Assembly: GCA_964019155.1 (NCBI GenBank)
Contig: OZ025244.1
Coordinates: forward strand, 30,098,968 to 30,162,967
Reading direction: 5' to 3'
Origin: Osedax fenrisi
Lineage: Eukaryota; Annelida; Polychaeta; Sabellida; Siboglinidae
DNA length: 64,000 nucleotides
In this document: piece after piece, positions 62,240 through 64,000 of the stretch
Numbering within the stretch: position 1 is the first letter of the stretch
Layout of the letters: every line of letters starts with the position of its first letter
Program-made: the position numbers and the translations under genes
Notes under the pieces: model-generated
Databases searched by the model: none
Seen by the model: only the letters and a program-made list of their open reading frames with translations
What the model was told of the DNA's origin: nothing

Positions 62240-62820
62240 TTACGTTTTACCACTAATGAGTCATACTACTATCTTTAATCCATTACTATAAACTACTTGA
62301 ATCTATTTTATTATTATAAAACTTGACTATTGTAATACCTGCTTCTATATATATATATATATATATGAATAATTAATTCATATAATAAAGAATTCATATA
62401 TGAATATTTATGTTACACCAAAATAACTATTTTATTTATATTTAGTACACTAAAATACCCCAGATAATTTATATCTCATTGGGTAGAATAACATTACATA
62501 ACAATACCTACTTCGGATATTTATTAATAAGTATAGTTATTACTAATAAATCACATTGTTTAAGTCCTCTAAATATAGGCATCCTACATTACATCACAAA
62601 ACTCCGATTATTTAGTCACACTTCGCACCCCTACACCACCGATATAGGTAAATACTAAATAAGTATTAACACATTAAACATCAGAAAAACTACTTCTAAC
62701 CATCGCCCATCTTAAGTTCTTCCAACCAAAGTTCTTCTATATCCAACTACCGAATACTTGGAATGATATATTCTGCCATATAATATCTAATCATTCTATA
62801 TATATAAACAAGCACATTAA
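62240..62820 (+). pseudogene. Possible reverse-transcriptase C-terminal remnant
   Basis: A broken frame reads KLLITYVLPLMSHTTIFNPL, then stops, KLDYCNTC and later HLKFFQPKFFYIQLPNTWND. The order KL..TYV.P...Y.....P followed by .FF.......WN resembles the C-terminal end of non-LTR reverse transcriptases. Many stops. This is weak, pattern-based support. Confidence 0.3.
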
Positions 62821-62938
62821 AGTTATTGCATATGGACATAAATAATGTAGGATTATATATATATATATATAGGATACCTATAGGTTGTTATCTGATAATT
62901 ATAAGAATATAAGATTTTGAAGTTTAGTGACCTATAGG

Positions 62939-62973
<35 letters not shown>

Positions 62974-63924
62974 ATGATATAATATAATGTATTGCACATA
63001 TTCTAATTGCAGACACTAAAAACCGTCCTAAATATATATAATAACTTGACATATTTCATAATAATCATATTAATGTTAGGACGAATAAGAAGACGTTTCT
63101 CATAATTTCTAGCCAAGTTTAAACTAAATAAATCATCTGTAACATTTACTTAGAAGTGTGAGATGTTATAATATCTATGGCGAATACGTGTATTCTTATT
63201 ATGCAATATGCAATGTATAGATTATATGTATTTTAGTTAACCGTTTCGGCTTTCATCATCGCGGTCGTCGCGATCAGAAATATATGTCATCGCGAATCGC
63301 GACGATTGTACATAGACAATTTAAATTATATTTTAAATATATCTACTTTGTGTTTATATAAAATATAAATAACTAATATTTTTTATAAATTATTGAATTT
63401 TTATATAATTTTTTAATTTTGCTATGTTTATATCTTTATTTTTACAAAAAGTATACTTATAGTGAAATAAATAATAAAATAAATAATATAAGTATTTATT
63501 TAATTATTTTCAAAGGTATAACTTATTTAAACCCTCATAAATTTGTTAAATATTACGAATTATAATTCAAAATTGAGTTTATTTATTTATGAATGTATTA
63601 TGATACTGTGATACATTTTACACCTTAAAAAAATAGTTCTTAATTAAAAAATAGTAATTAAATACTAATGACTATAAATTCGTATTTAAAGTTCCAAATA
63701 ATTATAAATATATTTTAAACTTATTTCTTAACTATTTTATCATACTTTGTGAATTATGAACCGATTTTGATAAAATTTGCTATGAAAAAATCCACATTTA
63801 GGTGTAGTAATATCTACCATTCACATTTTAAGTAGTTCCATTGGAATTGTAAACAGTGTTTGTTTGGAAAAACGCTATCTGACATTTTAATTTTATATTA
63901 TAAAATTCATATTTGTTGTTTAAA

Positions 63925-64000
63925 ATGCCTTTAACTGAGAAGAAGTGATACGAATATTTGATGATTTACCATCAGATGACTCCGGTGCATCGTCTGGAGA
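63925..64000 (+). pseudogene. Possible start of a piggyBac-like frame, cut by window edge
   Basis: ATG CCT TTA ACT GAG is followed after a one-base shift by VIRIFDDLPSDDSGASSG. A short acidic, serine/aspartate-rich N-terminus of this type is seen in piggyBac-like transposases, but too little is present to decide. Confidence 0.25.

Larger units (their letters stand above)
60728..64000. other. Region downstream of EOGT
   Basis: Apart from the MITE, the reverse-transcriptase remnant and the partial frame at the edge, this is AT-rich DNA with (TA)n runs and a small GC-richer inverted repeat (TCGCGGTCGTCGCGA...TCGCGAATCGCGACGA, 63258-63306). Confidence 0.5.

Overview
The window is a strongly AT-rich eukaryotic chromosome segment, almost certainly from an invertebrate animal. 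It holds three spliced genes with GT-AG introns, a complete SUMO-activating enzyme subunit 2 (UBA2) gene and a complete EGF-domain O-GlcNAc transferase (EOGT) gene. It also holds tRNA-derived SINEs, an L2/CR1-like LINE, and hAT, pogo/Tc1-mariner-like and Harbinger-like DNA transposons. I cannot place it in a phylum.

Layout. 1-2076: AT-rich DNA with no recognisable gene. 2077-5660 (+): the last six exons of a C2H2 zinc-finger gene; its 5' part is not identifiable here. 5661-9453: convergent intergenic DNA with a SINE and a MITE. 9454-25515 (-): a 19-exon UBA2 gene that reads cleanly in phase to 655 residues (human is 640), with MITEs and simple repeats in its introns. 25739-31703: nested hAT elements. 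31704-38068: a graveyard of MITEs with a pogo/Tigger transposase remnant, lying upstream of EOGT. 38069-60727 (+): a 15-exon EOGT gene that reads in phase to 514 residues (human is 527). 60728-64000: a MITE, a reverse-transcriptase remnant and a possible piggyBac start at the edge.

EOGT introns carry most of the mobile DNA: a 3.9-kb palindromic foldback element with 201-bp tandem repeats and a tRNA-like Pol III promoter in each arm (intron 1); an hAT element inserted in the target duplication of an older MITE (intron 2); a SINE (intron 5); a small TIR element with a 7-bp target duplication (intron 6); and a nearly intact LINE sitting inside a (CTA)n/(ACT)n array of about 1 kb (intron 9).

Both conserved gene models were built by joining exons by eye at GT-AG sites, using homology to the human proteins recalled from memory. 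All junction phases agree, so I am confident of them, but no transcript evidence was available. UBA2 (nucleus, SUMO E1) and EOGT (ER lumen, glycosylation of EGF repeats) have no functional link that I know of; they lie head-to-head about 12.5 kb apart. The most unusual signals are the foldback element, the strand bias of intronic microsatellites, the hAT target-site motif GTNNNNAC, the LINE embedded in a microsatellite with an in-frame UGA between its ORFs, and the loss of the DYD motif in EOGT.
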